NCBI GenBank assembly: GCA_907165065.1
Contig: OU015528.1
Location: 39,547,515-39,611,514 of the forward strand
DNA from: Caprimulgus europaeus
Taxonomy: Eukaryota > Chordata > Aves > Caprimulgiformes > Caprimulgidae
Length of the DNA stretch: 64,000 nt
Direction of reading: 5' to 3'
Position 1 is the first letter of the stretch. Every line of letters begins with the position of its first letter. Shown here one piece after another: positions 12,729-25,178 of this stretch. A model generated the notes under the pieces. That model did not search any database. It was not told the origin of the DNA and saw only the letters and a program-made list of their open reading frames with translations. The position numbers were made by a program, and so were the translations under genes.

Positions 12729-14292
12729 AATGACTCAGGCCATACTTCTAGTGACCTTCTGCTGATGTCAGGCCTAAAGAAGGACAAGAAAAAAATATGT
12801 TGACACTTTTCTGATAATGTCCTAGACTCTGGTGATTTGTAGATCATTATTTCTTTTAGCAAGACATAGTAGTTTGTGTTTAATAGTCTTTGGTTTATCT
12901 TCCATAAATTTTGCCTCAGTGATTTCTGGACCCAAATCAAGTCTTCAATTGTAGAACTGCATACAAGGTATTTGCCTTCAAGCTGGATGACAACGTTTAT
13001 GGATATCTCAGCTTGTGTATTAATAATTGTTAATCTATGTATAAATCTGTACTTATGTTTATCCAGGATGTTCTCTTCCCTAAGCCATGGATTTCTTTAA
13101 TTCTAAGCCTTGTCATTAAATATAGAATCCTTTATAAGTCTGCCTGATACCACATTTCTTTATCGCTTCCTCTCTATTGGCCTTGCTCCATTCATACATA
13201 GAACAGAGTAATAGCACTCTGTGCCTACACAGAATATCTTTAGTGCTTCTTCAGTTGTATTGGTGTAATTTTCTATACGGCCCACAATCTTCATTAAAAA
13301 TCTGCTAATAAAGACTTTAATGTCACTATGCAAAATCACTGCTGAGAACTATGCTACTTATTTCCTTAGTCCATTCTTTCCCACAGAATAGTTGCTTACC
13401 ATCTGCAGAATGCTAATAAGTCCCATCTTATTGCACAACCACTCAGTTTTGCTCTGGAAAATGTTTTTTACTACTCTTGAAGGCATATCACCAGTTGTTT
13501 ATAGAAACCAAATGATGCATTAAGACATTGCTCTAGAAACAATTGTAAAGAAAACAGGACTTAACTTGCTTCCATTCCTTAGATTAGCAGTAACAGTTTA
13601 AAAAAAACAACCAAACAAAAAAACCCCAACTAATAAATACAGTCTCCCTTGTTGCTAAAAACACCGTCTTCCAAAGATGTGAAAAATCAGAACCCAGAAC
13701 AGTCATTGCTGTAATCTTCCCATAAAATAGTGCAAATGATACTACAAGAATAATTTTCTCAAATAATCTCTCAGGGACACTGAGAGATATATCTGTACCT
13801 TAGTTGCAGTGTAGACCAGGCAAGGTTGGCTGCACCTTAATTTTGAGAAAATTTTAAAGTCCTAGTATAAATGTGATAGACAGCAGTGTGCTTTGACTTC
13901 ATACAACCACTTTGCTTTTTTATTTCAAGAGCAGAATTTACTGAGTTCCTTAGTTCATTAACTTACTAAATTTCTACCAAGAAGTCTACAATCAAAAAAG
14001 TGAAATTCAAGTTTAAAAATACCCAGAGAAGTAATGAGATTTATAAAGGAAGCTCTTAAGTCTCTTAGACCCAGACAGCTATTGCACAGCAGCAGTCAAT
14101 AGGATTGGATAAATATATACGAATGGCAGTAGCTCCTAAATTGGATTTGTACCTAAGTATTATATTAAGACTCACATGGGTTTTTTAATGGTTTGTTTTT
14201 CAGAAGGACTGGCTTAACTTTTTAGCATATGAGAAAAGAAATTGCATCTTTTGATAAGCCTTATTTTCCTTTGTAGCAAGCATAGATTTTTG

Positions 14293-14314
14293 GTCATCTC
14301 ATGCATGAGATGAC
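14293..14314. repeat. Perfect 22-bp palindrome
   Basis: gtcatctcatg followed by its exact reverse complement catgagatgac with no spacer. The centre is atgcat. Confidence 0.9.
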
Positions 14315-16436
14315 TTTCTGTTTTCAAAAATGTTGTATCCAAGAAAATATGATTTCTCCCTCAACTAGTAAATGGCTGATGGACCAGACAGGTCTCTTGG
14401 GTGTATGGGGTCTCTGAATTTGTCTGGACTTGTCTTGACCTGAGCTAATTTTGGCAACCATTCAGTGATCAATAGCTATTGCTTATCTTGTTTAAGCTTA
14501 GCCCTGTGAATACCTTAAGAAAAATCTAATAAATCCAGGCAAAAATTGAAGAATTGAATAATAGACAATAGGTCTTTATAGTAATTGGATTTGAGGGAGG
14601 CTATTGTGATACTTAAACTAATAATGGTGAAGATAGTCAAACCTTACCTATAAATCAGTGAAGAAAGAGCATGTAATCAGATTGTGTTAGGAAACATAAT
14701 ATACCCAAGCAACACCATAGTCCTCCTAGAAAAGAGCAAAAGATGTGGACAACTCACTATAACCTCCATAGTAGATACTCAGATATTTATGGACCTGAGC
14801 TTTAAATGTATTACTAACTATAAGTGTATCTCATTGCAACTGGACTATATTAATAATTGTTGGAATTTGCAACTGTTACTACATTATTTGGCAAGCAATA
14901 AGTTCTTGGGTCCATATGTAAGGTGGTTCACCTTTTGTCCATACAAGATTTTGAGTACAGCAAGAAAATACGTAGATTCTCATAAGTACAGTCCTCCTTA
15001 AGCTGTGAAAAATACAATCTAGATCAATAAAGAAATAACAGTACTTGAGTGGTAACAAGACCTTTTGGTTTGTCAAAAGGAAAAAAAAAAACAAAAACAA
15101 AGACAAAGAAAGCATATATTTGCCTATAAATACATTCCTAAGTATAGAACACACTTTTTCTAAAGTATTTTTCAGACTATTACAATAATTATCTTTTATC
15201 ATTCATCACATGAGTAAGAATTAAGGATGTTCAGAATTTCCATCCAAAATCTAAAATCTACAAGTTAACCAAAAGATAAAAATGTATAATCTTCAAGCAT
15301 GTAATTATTAGACATGAAACCAGGTTAAAGATGAAAAAGGAGATTATGAAGAACTCAGAAGAGGATGTTCAGTCATCAGTCCCACAATCTTACAGCAATT
15401 TTTTTCTTCAGAATTGATGGAGGTCTTTAAGCAAGTCGGGTTTCCTGAAGTGTGTTGGGGAGGCTAGCTCAAAAATGCTGAAGAGGCATCTGGTTGTTAC
15501 ATTTAAGCAAGATCTGCAGTTTGTACTTGTTTCACTTGTAATGGTTTGCCTCTGATGTTGTACCTAAAGACTTTAGTTCCTAAGTAAATATTTTCTTAGT
15601 TTTAATATTAAGTTTGCCTGATGTGATGAAACCCTGTGAGTCAGAACCAGGTGATTCAGAGTATATGCCTTGCACAGCTGCTGGAAATTACAATCAAAGA
15701 AGCTAGCTTGATAAGTTCTTGCAGGGATGCTTCCCATGTATATATACAGATCTAAAAGACATATAGCTACTAATTAGGTAGTACAGGTCAATTAAATTTG
15801 CAGTTGTTTTGGGGTTTTTTTTTTACCTTTTCTGTCAAGGGTTTTAGCTTTGTCTCCTTGCTGAGGTGACTTTTTTATTAACTTGTGAGGGAGGATAGCC
15901 GAGGATGAACCAGAGTAATGCAAACATCAGTGCTCTATTTGAGTGGGCTTGGCAGATCTGTATGAAGTGCAAGTAATTTCAATTATGACTAGGTAACCAA
16001 GTAGGAAGAGCAGGTAAGTGAATCTGAGAGTAAGGAGTCTGAGGGTGTAAAATATCACACTTAAATATGAATCTTCCTCTTAGAAGTCTAGAGCTAGTGT
16101 TCTTGCAAGAAGAAGTTAACTACAAGGTATGTAAATGCTCTGGGTCTATTTTTAACCTTCATATGAGATATAGGGAATGGTGCAAACATGTAGTCTCCTT
16201 TGAAAGCAGAAAAAGCTATATTTGTTTTGATGGAAATTTCTCCCAACGGAAGGCCCAAGCAGCTTAAAGTCAAGGCTGGGCAAAGTCTACTGATCCTAGT
16301 AGAAACAATGTGAGACTCTGATGGTGCAAACTTAAACATGGCAATTAAGATGAGGTTGTTTTCTATAAAACCTAATTGGTATGGTTTTCACTTGTACACA
16401 AAGCTGTTTGTATGTGGCTGAAGAAACAGTTAATGT

Positions 16437-16461
16437 TGACTTAAATCAAGGATTTAAGTCA
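16437..16461. repeat. Perfect 11-bp inverted repeat, 3-bp loop
   Basis: tgacttaaatc, loop aag, gatttaagtca. It lies in otherwise unique intergenic sequence. Confidence 0.85.
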
Positions 16462-19400
16462 GCTTGTTTAAAATACAGGGAACTGGCTGAGAAGAGGCAA
16501 GATTATAGGTTAAAGGCAGACATAGGGATTACTATAGACCTGATTGCTATGACTGGTACAGATGATACTTTCTGACTCTGCTGAATTCTTATCAGGGCTG
16601 AAGTCCATCTGTGACACTCCTGTGTTCCTTCTCCACTAAGCTTCCAATAGATTGCTACTCATAAGTAATAGTCTTTTAGGCTGATTTTGGAGGGATCCCA
16701 AGGTAGTCCCACATATAGTTCCCACAGATGTTTTCCTGGATGTGCTATATCTAGGCCTCAGAGGGAAAGGGGTATAAGAATTCCCTAGAACTGATTGACT
16801 CAGTAGAACCAACAACTTTCAGGTGTTAATTCTTTTTGTGGATGCTACAAAAAAGTCATGGATGGGTGCTCTGTAAGTTGTTTCATCTGCTCGGATTCAA
16901 GGAGTTCACTGTAAAAATACAGTCCACAAAGCATTTATTATTGTGTGCACTTGCACTCTCAGCAACAGCATTCATGTCTCTCACTTTTGTAATTCATGTA
17001 TGGTGGAATTCCTATGTGTAGACGTTTCTTATCAAATCCAGATGTTACATAATCTCCTTTCATAAACTTGCCAAGACATCTGATGCTAAAGCTCTGATGG
17101 CATCCATCCTCTGTCCGCAAACACATTAATACCTTGCTTTCCTAATCATATGGCTAACCACCTTTTCAACTCACGTTCATGCTAAACTAAATTCTATAAA
17201 GTAGTAATTTTGAGAGGCCTGTTTTCCTTTGCTGTTCCTGTAGCACATAGAGCATAGATGGTTTGATACCGGGAAATGGCTTGACTAGCTAGAAGTTAGG
17301 CTGGTAAGGGTAACCTGTCATATACTCCTGACACAAGCTTGCAACCACTGTAAAGACTGGGATGTTCTGTGTACCCTGGTAGTATGTCCTCTGTACCCTG
17401 TGTGGGGCATGGTCAGGTACAGTGAAGGCATTCAAGGACAGCTTTTTGACAGTTGTTCAAAAACAAGGTTCTCACAGTACTGGTGTTTTACCCTCTTGAA
17501 ATCAATGGAGTATGAACACTGCTGAATTCCTTCATGGTGACTTACTTACATCTTGAAATGTTTAAGAATCTGACTCTTTGAATTAGGAAATTCATTTAAT
17601 AAATAACACAAACAAACTAGCTAAGCTTTCCTTAGAACAGAGCAGATATTTATGCCCTCTTTAATAAATGTTACAACAACAGCAAGCAGCAAAATAGAAA
17701 AGTCACCTTGAAAAACAAAATAGTACTTTTCCTTTTTTATATGAAGCTGTAATACTGTATTTCTGGCACAATGGGATGCTGTTCAACGAAGAAAATGAAC
17801 AGTACTTCCTGTATCACTTTGTCCCTCAGGAATCTGCCCTTGAGCAAAAACTGATTTTTTCCAAATTTCTAGTGCAGATGAAATCCAGAGCATCCAGCAA
17901 ATTGAACAGGCAATACTATCCTGCAGGAATGTATTATAGTTAGTTTCCCATCTCTGTTGGAACTCCTTAAAGCACTTCAAACTCAATTTTCACGTTATCT
18001 AGTTGGGTTTTTTTTCTTCAATATTTTTGCTGAATTTTTCCATTGAGCTCTCTCTTGCTGTGATGGTAGATTACTCCCTCACTGAGTGTCTCTGACTTAT
18101 GTTTCTGTTTATCTTTCTGTCCATCTATCTATATATGTACAAGTATGTAATATATAGAAACATAAACCAAGGAGTTTTCATCTGGAGTTCTCATGTAATA
18201 TATTGAATTTATTCATTTTGTTATGTGGATTTTATTGCCTTAAGCCAGCATGAAGGTAATGAGTGGTTACAGGTAGAATTTTTAGTTTGATCAACTATAA
18301 ATATATTATTATCTATTATTTTTTCCTCAGTGTCTTTTGTAGCTTCTTCATCTTGAAGAAATTTTTGAGATGTCTTTAATTTGAAGATGTGAGGACAGTT
18401 GTCTACATACCTACTGCGATTTTTTTCTCTTTAGTATGCAACTACTTCTGAGAAGTACATAAATGAGAACTCGGCAAAGCCGCAGAAAAGTACTATTTTA
18501 CACCCTAACCTCACATATATGCCCTCAGGAGTAAAAGTATAATTCGTCTCTGTTATCCACATAATTGCACACTTTCTCTCAGAAGAAATATAGGATCAAA
18601 CTCATTAACCAATATCTTGCATGTTTTATAAGGAATGACTATTAAATAACTTTGTGAACTATATTTCTTAGTGTGAAAGCTAATACTGATTTATTTATTT
18701 AGCATCTCTGTTGGCATGTGAGCTCAGACTTGTGCAAGTCCTCATTCTTGAAGAAGACTTGCCCTTCTGAATTTGCTGTGAGTCTGACAATACTAAAGGA
18801 ATTGCCCATACGATGATTTATTCTCTTAATACAGAACTCATATATATCAGCAGAAAAATATACATTTTTCATAATTGCTAATAATGATGTAGGAACCAAA
18901 TGTAGGCAGGTCAATAAAATTTAAATGTTTATTAACACTAATAATGGGAATTGGTAGTAAAATGCACAAGTCTCACAATTTCAGTTTAAACAACTGAGAA
19001 ATTGAACAAGTAAATGGCAGAATCTACAGGGTATAATTTCATTACATGTAGAACTTTGTAAACTGAACCTCTTGCAAAGTACTAGATTTAATTGGAAAGT
19101 AAAGATGGAGAAAGTTCCTCATAAGCCCAGTGCTAGTCCAGTGAAACCAACACAGCATAATTGTCCTGGTTTTTAGCTTAGCCCATATTTTCCTCTTCCC
19201 TCTACATCTTTAATGGGAAATCTGTATTTTTTCATACTAAAAGCCTGAAGACTGATGATTTTTATAGTTTAGGAAACAGAAACCTGGACATTTTTGCCCA
19301 TAAACATAAAAAATGTATGTATCTGTTGGCTAAAGCATCAGTATTCTTGTCAAACTTGGGTGTTGGTCAAAAGAGTGTTTGAGGAAACAATGCACTCTTT

Positions 19401-19685
19401 TCATTTAACTGAAAAATTAATTTGTTATTGAAAAGGTGTTGATAGAAAATGCTTTTTAGCACCAGTAATATGCCAAATACTGTGTGATTTAGGTTGTCCA
19501 CCCAAAGGAGCAACCACTTACTAATTTCTCTGCCATCAAATATAGTTTTGAAAGTATTTGATGACAGTGGTGGCCAGGATAACAATTTTTCATGTTCTGC
19601 AATTCTATCCTGAATTATTAAAGAGCTTTGTAATCTTTCTCCTTATTTCTCTGCATCTGAAACACTTCAGGGAAAATTTGGCTTT

Positions 19686-19715
19686 AAAAAAAAAAAAAAA
19701 AAGAAAAAAGAAAAA
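19686..19715 (+). repeat. A-rich simple repeat
   Basis: Seventeen A residues followed by G-interrupted A runs (gaaaaaag, aaaaag). Confidence 0.95.
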
Positions 19716-22700
19716 GCAAGCCATTATTATGAAATTTTTGCACACAAACACCATTTTGATGTTTCACTGTTTCAAGTAAATATTACAACCTTAGAAAGTA
19801 AAGAGATTTCTGAGTTTTTAGGTTATGTAGTTGTCTGAAGTCCACATAAAAACTTGACTTAAGCCTATGTTTTGCTACTGTAAAAGAAGTAATAATTTAA
19901 TTTATTTTTTTCTTAAATACACTTTTAAAAAGCAACAGTTTCTCAATTTATAGAAGTACAAATATTAAAACCCATAATATAAAAAAAAAAATCTTTCCCA
20001 AAATTTAAAAGGAAGTATAGACTTGTAGTATGTGTGGATTAAAAGCTTATTAGACTTCAGAAACAGTTAATAAGATGCAGTCTTGAAATAGAAAATAGAT
20101 TTAGGAAACAGAAATATGAGATAAGACTTTTTTCTCAGTCAAGAGGACTTTTCCAAAAAGTGTGAAATGTAACAGAGAAAAAGGTTAATTCTTTATCTCA
20201 TTTTTAACAACTTGAAAAAAAAAGTACTAAAGCAAAAATGTTGCCTTTAATGTTATTTTCAATAGTCCTTCATGATTTTTACCAGTCCTCTTCCTGCATA
20301 ACAAAGTCTTTTTTCTCTTTCCACATTGGAGCCAATTGTAATACAGAGCTAAGCAGATCCTCATTTCCTTTTTCATTTTTAACAAAGTCAAAATGGGGAG
20401 AAAAAACATGCCAAACTGAGACTATGTTCCCACCCTCTCTTTTTTCTTTTTTAAAATGAGATGTCAATAAAATTCTAAACTATTTTGAAGTGTTAGTTAC
20501 AGAAAAGCTAGCTATCTTAGGTGTTAAACACAATAGGAAAACTACAAACCATGTTTTAAAGAGCCTCAGTTTTTGACTGTTTTCAAAAGCACTTGACAAA
20601 GCTGAAAATAAAACAAAGTATGTTCAAAAATAAGAAAAATATATTTGACTGAAGACTTCTTCCAGCATGGGGAAAAAAGCTAGTACAATGAGAACCATGG
20701 TCTTTTAATAGGTGTGGGGGAGGCACTTTCAAGAAGTTGAAAAGAATCAGAAAACAAGAAATCACAGGGTGAAAAAAGTTTAAAAGGTGAAAATAATGAA
20801 ATATAAATAAATGAAACATAAATCAGAACCATACTGGCTAGAATAAATTGAGCAGAATTTATAAGTGAAGGAAGAAATAAAAGGAGGCAGATTTACTTCA
20901 GAACTAAAGGCCCTTCAAAGGAATCTGAAATGTAAAGGAAAGTTGACCTAAGTGAAATGATGTGTAGTTAAAACTGGAAACATAATTAAAAGTAAAGTGG
21001 TTGGAAATATTATTAGGGAAAAATGTCTGAAGACTTAAAAAAAGAAAAGAGCTAAAGAACAAAAATTAATACTGGTGACTGAAATATAAAACCCCAAGTA
21101 AATAAAATAAGTATTTGATTTAGAGTGTAAAAATAATATGGCATGAAAAGCTGCAAGAAAATTGAGTTTGTTAATTTCTAAAACCTGCCCCAGTGGAAGA
21201 GTTCTGACCTTCACTATAAATATACAAATCAGAGTGAGAAACCATTCTTTCATAAGCAAAAAGCAAAGATGTAATTTTTTTTATTTGCCTTACAGTTAAG
21301 ATTTATTTTTACTACTATTTCTGAAAACAGAAGTTGAAGAAAGTCACACTAAAACCACAGATTTCTTTCTTTTATTATTGTTATTGGCATTACATTGGCA
21401 AATACATACCCTGAAACAGAACAAGATAATACTCTTTCAAACCTAAGTTAGGATAAGAGGGTATCCTCTTCCTTAATATCTTGTGATATCAGACCTTATG
21501 TCTAATTTTCACCTTTTCAGGGCAGCCATCTGCTCAAAGCCCTCTTCACTGTCAAAAGTTACACCTGGGCACAGGAGTCTTTTCATACAGGAGCTGATGT
21601 TTCCTTGGCATTCATTTTTATACCAAAGGACAAAATTATTATTCTGCTTATTAAGTGGAAAGAAAAGTGAGAAAAATCAAAGTTTTAGCAAATTTCTTGA
21701 AGACCCATGAAAGCTGTTATTTAAAATAGACAGTTCTTTAACTGACCAAATGGCCATGATCAAGTTTATATTTTATGTACTTCTATAGGATACCTGAGGT
21801 AAAAGCCTGGTTTTCTTCTATGCTCAGTAATTCATGGAGAACTCTGAAGATTGTGTATCTGTCTGAAGGTTCCTATGGAGGAAGATTAGACTTTAAACTC
21901 ATCACCAAAAACTTAGAGGTATGCATCTCAGTGTAAATGCCCTTTCTTTTCACTTAAACTGTATAACAACTTCAATTTGAAATTAGTGAAAAATAAGATG
22001 CTGCAGCATGAGTCTGGTGAAATGAGGCTGTTAGTGTGCGTTTCAGGTATTTTTACTTACTCTATTTTTAAAGCTTTAAATTTACCCATTACTTTTTTTT
22101 ATTCATAGTATTACCTTGAATCTACTGCCTATATTAAGTATCTCTACAATAAATAGCTTTACTTCTTGTTTCAATATCATTTTCAGGTTATAATATGTAG
22201 ATCAGAACACTGCTGAAATTAAAATACCATGCTGCCTTCATTTTCTTAGAATACCTTTAAGAATAGAGTATGAAGTCATTCTTGTCCACATTTACAGTAA
22301 GTACGCCTGTGAGAAAGAGACTTTCAAGACATAAAATCCTATTAATAAGTATTGTATGTCCTACTATTGGAATAATAATATACCATTCTCTTTTTTAAAT
22401 AGAGTATTCTATTTCAAAGAGCATTAACTTTGGTTATGATTATAGAAGCAACCCCAAAGGTTTTAAAGACCCTTTTAAAACTCATTCTGATGATAATAAC
22501 AGTGAACATGTGTTTCCTTTGAAAACTCTGAAATGTATGGAACAAGAAGTTACTTGAGTAGATATACTTAAATTGGAAAGGTTACATAATCTGACATGGA
22601 ACAGGTGATAGCTACTTTCCATACTATGGAAACATTTTCTAATTTCATACAAACAAAATGAAAAGGATGATGTTCTTTTTGATTGTGTCCTTAAATATAC

Positions 22701-23763
22701 AGTAGCATATTCTAGGCTGTCACTGAGCAACAGAATTAAAGACTTGAATGTTGTCTGATGATTTGGATAACATTTTCATACTAAGAGACAACTTCTTTCC
22801 TATTCTCTGCAATTCTTATGACACAAAGTCTCATTCATGTTGGAGAAAAAATTGTATTTTTTCATGTTGTTGAAAAAGATAAAGAAGGTTGCAAAACTTT
22901 CACGAATCATGGGGCTGACATATAGGGTCATAGGGTTGTCACAACAATTAAAGCCTTGACATAGTAACAGGCTAAGAGAAGAGAACTCTTACAATGAGGG
23001 AAAGGAAAGAAGGATGGACATCTGTTAGTGGAACCAAAAACTGTATTGCTGTGGATTCCTGGACAAAATCCTACAGACTGTATTCCATGAGGTATCAGAC
23101 TAGGTGTCAGGAACATTCAACTTTTCCTTAGTTTCCTTTTCCCATACACTTATTATTTTAACAGTGTAAGTGCTGCTGGGTTTTGACCTATTCAGACAAG
23201 TATTCTGTGTCCCTAAGTTAGATCCTACATTGTGGGAGGGAGGGAGTGTTTGCTATGGACAGTATTTAGCCTCCACTGCCTCAAACACAGTTTCTGAAAA
23301 ATCTTTGTGAAAATCAACTTTTCCCAAGCACAGGAGGGGGAGGGGGGAAGCAAAAAAAAACATTCTTTGCTCTTCTGTCCATATTTATTGGGCCGGAGAG
23401 GAGTTTTGCACACAGTTTCAAATTTGTAAGTCTGCCAGTTAAAACACATAAATTCTGGTACTGTGTTTTCTTATCCACAGTAAGTTAATCATCTGTAGCA
23501 AATGTTATTATGTCAGATGAAAACTGTCTGAGAGAACTCTATCAAAGGTTTATGAAAAAAGTTGAAGTTCTAGAAAGATGATTAACTGCTAATCATCATA
23601 AAACCGATGTATGATTTGGAAGTTTTAATTATATTTATTAGTTATTTAGGAAAAATGAGCAGACATTAATACAACATGCATTTGTCATTAAGCTGAGAGG
23701 ATGATAAAAAATAAGAATGAGAGTAAAGGATACAAAATAATCTAGTTAATATATATGGGGCTT

Positions 23764-23860
23764 ATGATTTTTGGTATGTTTATCAAAGAAATGAGAGAAA
23801 ATATGAAATTGTTCTTCATTAAATTTGTAGATGACACAAAAAGAGAAAGAGTATCTATAT
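23764..23860 (+). mobile_element. Possible ancient CR1/LINE reverse-transcriptase remnant
   Basis: The plus-strand frame at 23755-23940 contains FGMFIKEMRENMKLFFIKFV followed by DDTKRERV. This aligns in order and spacing with the CR1 polymerase region (FNIF..D..........KFADDTK) seen in the other copies here. The nucleotide stretch aaatttgtagatgacacaaa supports this. The match is short and no flanking CR1 sequence is clear, so it is tentative. Confidence 0.35.
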
Positions 23861-24189
23861 TGGATTTATATGGCTGGGTTTTGGTAGCATGTGTGGGCTC
23901 TGGAGAAATTCCACATAAGGACAATAGTGAGGAGAGGTAATGGGTGAAACTCAGTCTGATCATTGCCAAAAAGTGGAACATTTGTGGGGAATTGTTTTTT
24001 GTAAAGTGGTGAAGGTACAAGAGGTGGAGTGTGTGTATATTGTCCACCTTTGTCAGTGCAGTGATGATATTAGTTTGACTTTGGTGTGGGGAATTCTTTA
24101 TTGATGAAGTTTGTGCAGATTATGTGATGTTTATATATTTTAATAATAATTCTTACATATGCGTTTCATAGAAGTGAGGGGTGCATGTA

Positions 24190-25178
24190 TGGGGTGCAAG
24201 TACCCAGGTGTTGGCTTCAGGGTCTGCAGGGGCCTCTGTGAGGAGAGGCCAGGGCTGTCCTGTGCTGGACACAGCCAGTTCCAGCTGGTCCCATCCAGTT
24301 CCAATTGAACCCCCACAGGGCACAGCTGAGCCCTGCAGCCACAATGTTAGCACTTCTGGGAAAACAGATTTAAGAAAGGATAAAAGATGCTATGTGGCAG
24401 CTGGGAGAGAGGAGTGAGAAAAATGTGAGAGAAACAGCTGTGCAGACACCAAGGTCAGTGAAGAAGGAGGGGGAGGAGGTGCTCCAGGTGCCCAAGTAGA
24501 GATTCCCCTGCAGCTTGTGGAGGAGTCCATGGCGGGGCAGGCTGTTCTCCTGCAGCCCATAAAAGACCACATTGGAGCAGATATCCACTCTGCAGCCTGT
24601 GGAGGACTCAGTGCTGAAGCAGGTGGATGTGACCTGAAGGAAGCTGTAGCCTGTGGAGTGCCCATGCAGGAGCAGGCTCCTGGCAAGGTCTGCACCTTGT
24701 GGGAGACCCACACTGGAGCAGTTCTGGAAGAACTGGACCCTGTGGGAAGGACTCATCTTGAATAATTTAATGAAGGAGAACCCTGAGAAGGACCCCACGA
24801 TGGAGCAGGGGAAGAGCATGAGAAGAAAGCAGCAGCAGGGCTGAAGTGTTATGAACTGACTACAACACCATTCCACATCCCCCTGCACTGGTCAGAGGTG
24901 GAGGAATTAGAGGAAATGGGAGAAAAATTGAGCCTGGAAAAGAGGGGTGGTGGGAAGTTGTGTTTAGTTTTGGTTTTGTTTCTCACTATCCCACTCTTTT
25001 AACTGACAATAAACTAATCTTCCTCAAGTTGAGTTTGTTTTGCCTGTGACAGCAATTGGTGAGACATCTCCCTTGCTCAACCCACAAGCTTTTTCATCTT
25101 ATATTGTTCACTTGTCCTGTTGAGGAGCAGGAGGGAGAGAGTGGCTGGGTGGGCATCTGGGGAAACAGCTCTAAAAAA
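24190..25178 (+). mobile_element. Avian endogenous-retrovirus-type LTR (solo, about 1 kb)
   Basis: GC-rich island in AT-rich surroundings. It matches by memory a widespread bird LTR: a 5' part ending near gggagagaggagtgagaaaa, then caccaaggtcagtgaagaag. Next comes a run of imperfect 25-35 bp units (gcagcctgtggaggactcag, gtgggagacccacactggag, gtgggaaggactc; about 24510-24760), then the R-like end with polyadenylation hexamer aataaa (25008-25013), and gtttgttttgcctgtgac. No retroviral gene is present, so this is a solo LTR or a lone LTR-derived repeat. Same family as 32770-33990 (opposite strand). Boundaries are approximate, and the family name cannot be fixed without a repeat library. Confidence 0.8.

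Larger units (their letters stand above)
12729..23763. other. Intergenic AT-rich sequence
   Basis: 11 kb without a recognised gene. Contains palindromes at 14293 and 16437, an A-rich tract at 19686, a purine-rich plus strand from about 20580 to 21280 and an exon-like open stretch at 21789-21918. Confidence 0.7.

Noticed and set aside
24370-24888. 172-codon minus-strand frame at 24.4-24.9 kb
   Set aside because: It lies on the complement of the LTR. The Ser/Leu/Cys-rich translation is what GC-rich repeat units give by chance.
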